NCBI GenBank assembly: GCA_037127315.1
Contig: JBBBDQ010001186.1
Coordinates: forward strand, 3,297,501 to 3,361,500
DNA: 64,000 nt
Reading direction: 5' to 3'
DNA from: Ascarosepion bandense
Taxonomy: Eukaryota > Mollusca > Cephalopoda > Sepiida > Sepiidae
Below, in pieces: positions 63,655 to 64,000 of this stretch. Numbering within the stretch: the stretch's first letter is position 1; every line of letters begins with the position of its first letter. Both the position numbers and the translations under genes were made by a program. The notes under the pieces were generated by a model that was not told the origin of the DNA, searched no databases, and saw only the letters and a list, made by a program, of their open reading frames with translations.

Positions 63655-64000
63655 ATGGCTCTCTGGTTAGCAAGTATGAATGCCCGGGGGCTGAGGTCTG
63701 AGTCTCGGAGGGTGAGACTCCTTCATGATCTCCAGCGCCTCGGGGTGGATGTTTGTTGTTTGCAGGAGACCCGGTTTTTTGCTGGCGACTATGAGGGCAT
63801 ACTGTCTAGGGATTACGATCTCTATTCAGCATGTTTTGATGGTCGGTCTAGAGGTGTTTCCTGGCTAGTGAGCAAGTCTTTGGGTGCGGCGTGTACGCTT
63901 GTCTTCGCGGATCCAGCGGGCAGGATTTGTGTGCTGGATATTACCATAAAGGAGAAGTCTTTTCGCCTCATTGGGGTTTATGCGCCCAATGTCCATGCGG
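63655..64000 (+). CDS. Non-LTR retrotransposon ORF2, endonuclease domain start (cut by window end)
   Basis: Starts at an ATG 11 bases after the ORF1 stop, in a different frame, and is open to the last base (115 codons). It opens LASMNARGLRS, the N-box of apurinic-type endonucleases, and LGVDVCCLQETRFF, the catalytic Glu box, followed by a strand ending in LIGVYAPN. It would nick target DNA to prime reverse transcription; RT is expected downstream. The short gap suggests reinitiation or stop-start translation. Confidence 0.88.
   Translation, partial: MALWLASMNARGLRSESRRVRLLHDLQRLGVDVCCLQETRFFAGDYEGILSRDYDLYSACFDGRSRGVSWLVSKSLGAACTLVFADPAGRICVLDITIKEKSFRLIGVYAPNVHA

Overview
This 64-kb window reads as intergenic DNA of a repeat-rich animal genome, most likely a coleoid cephalopod such as an octopus. 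That assignment is an inference from texture: dense (TA)n and (CA)n tracts, several tRNA-derived SINE families, Penelope-like elements (PLEs), mariner/Tc1 relics, Ty3/Gypsy and abundant 5'-truncated non-LTR elements. I found no host protein-coding gene, no rRNA gene and no free-standing tRNA gene. Every convincing coding stretch belongs to a transposable element.

Layout. 0.4-2.6 kb: a decayed PLE cut by an internally deleted mariner. 3.2-5.5 kb: (TA)n tracts, a MITE, and two tRNA-headed SINE families (here SINE-1 and SINE-2) that carry hammerhead-ribozyme motifs. 6-14 kb: SINE-C copies, a Tc1-type transposase relic, and nested LINE-A and LINE-B non-LTR fragments. 15.36-19.48 kb: a complete minus-strand Ty3/Gypsy element with identical 204-bp LTRs, a 5-bp target duplication and a self-complementary primer-binding region, followed by a 25-bp minisatellite. 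20-31 kb: more SINE, LINE-A, PLE-terminal and hAT relics, including a palindrome holding a hammerhead motif. 31.8-33 kb: a purine-only simple-repeat block. 34-45 kb: LINE-A, LINE-B, SINE-1, SINE-C and mariner-type relics. 46.5-49.3 kb: an AT-rich satellite with a ~286-bp higher-order period, abutting a second PLE with a GIY-YIG domain. 53-60 kb: Tc1, SINE-C dimers, a large nested palindrome and the best SINE-2 ribozyme copy. 60.4-64 kb: the 5' part of an apparently intact non-LTR element, with 5'UTR, a 685-residue ORF1 and the start of an endonuclease-type ORF2.

The most interesting system is a set of unrelated short elements that each hold a type I hammerhead ribozyme with the invariant core present. 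SINE-1 and SINE-2 join a tRNA-like Pol III head directly to the ribozyme; PLE-type palindromes carry a third kind, and a fourth candidate lies near 40.9 kb. In most of these the stem III strand is self-complementary or nearly so, as expected for ribozymes acting as dimers. Other mutated copies retain ribozyme remnants. Two further points stand out: a Gypsy element whose post-LTR sequence is complementary for 16 nt to its own LTR (Tf1-like self-priming), and SINE-C, which occurs as dimers and multimers joined by a hairpin linker.
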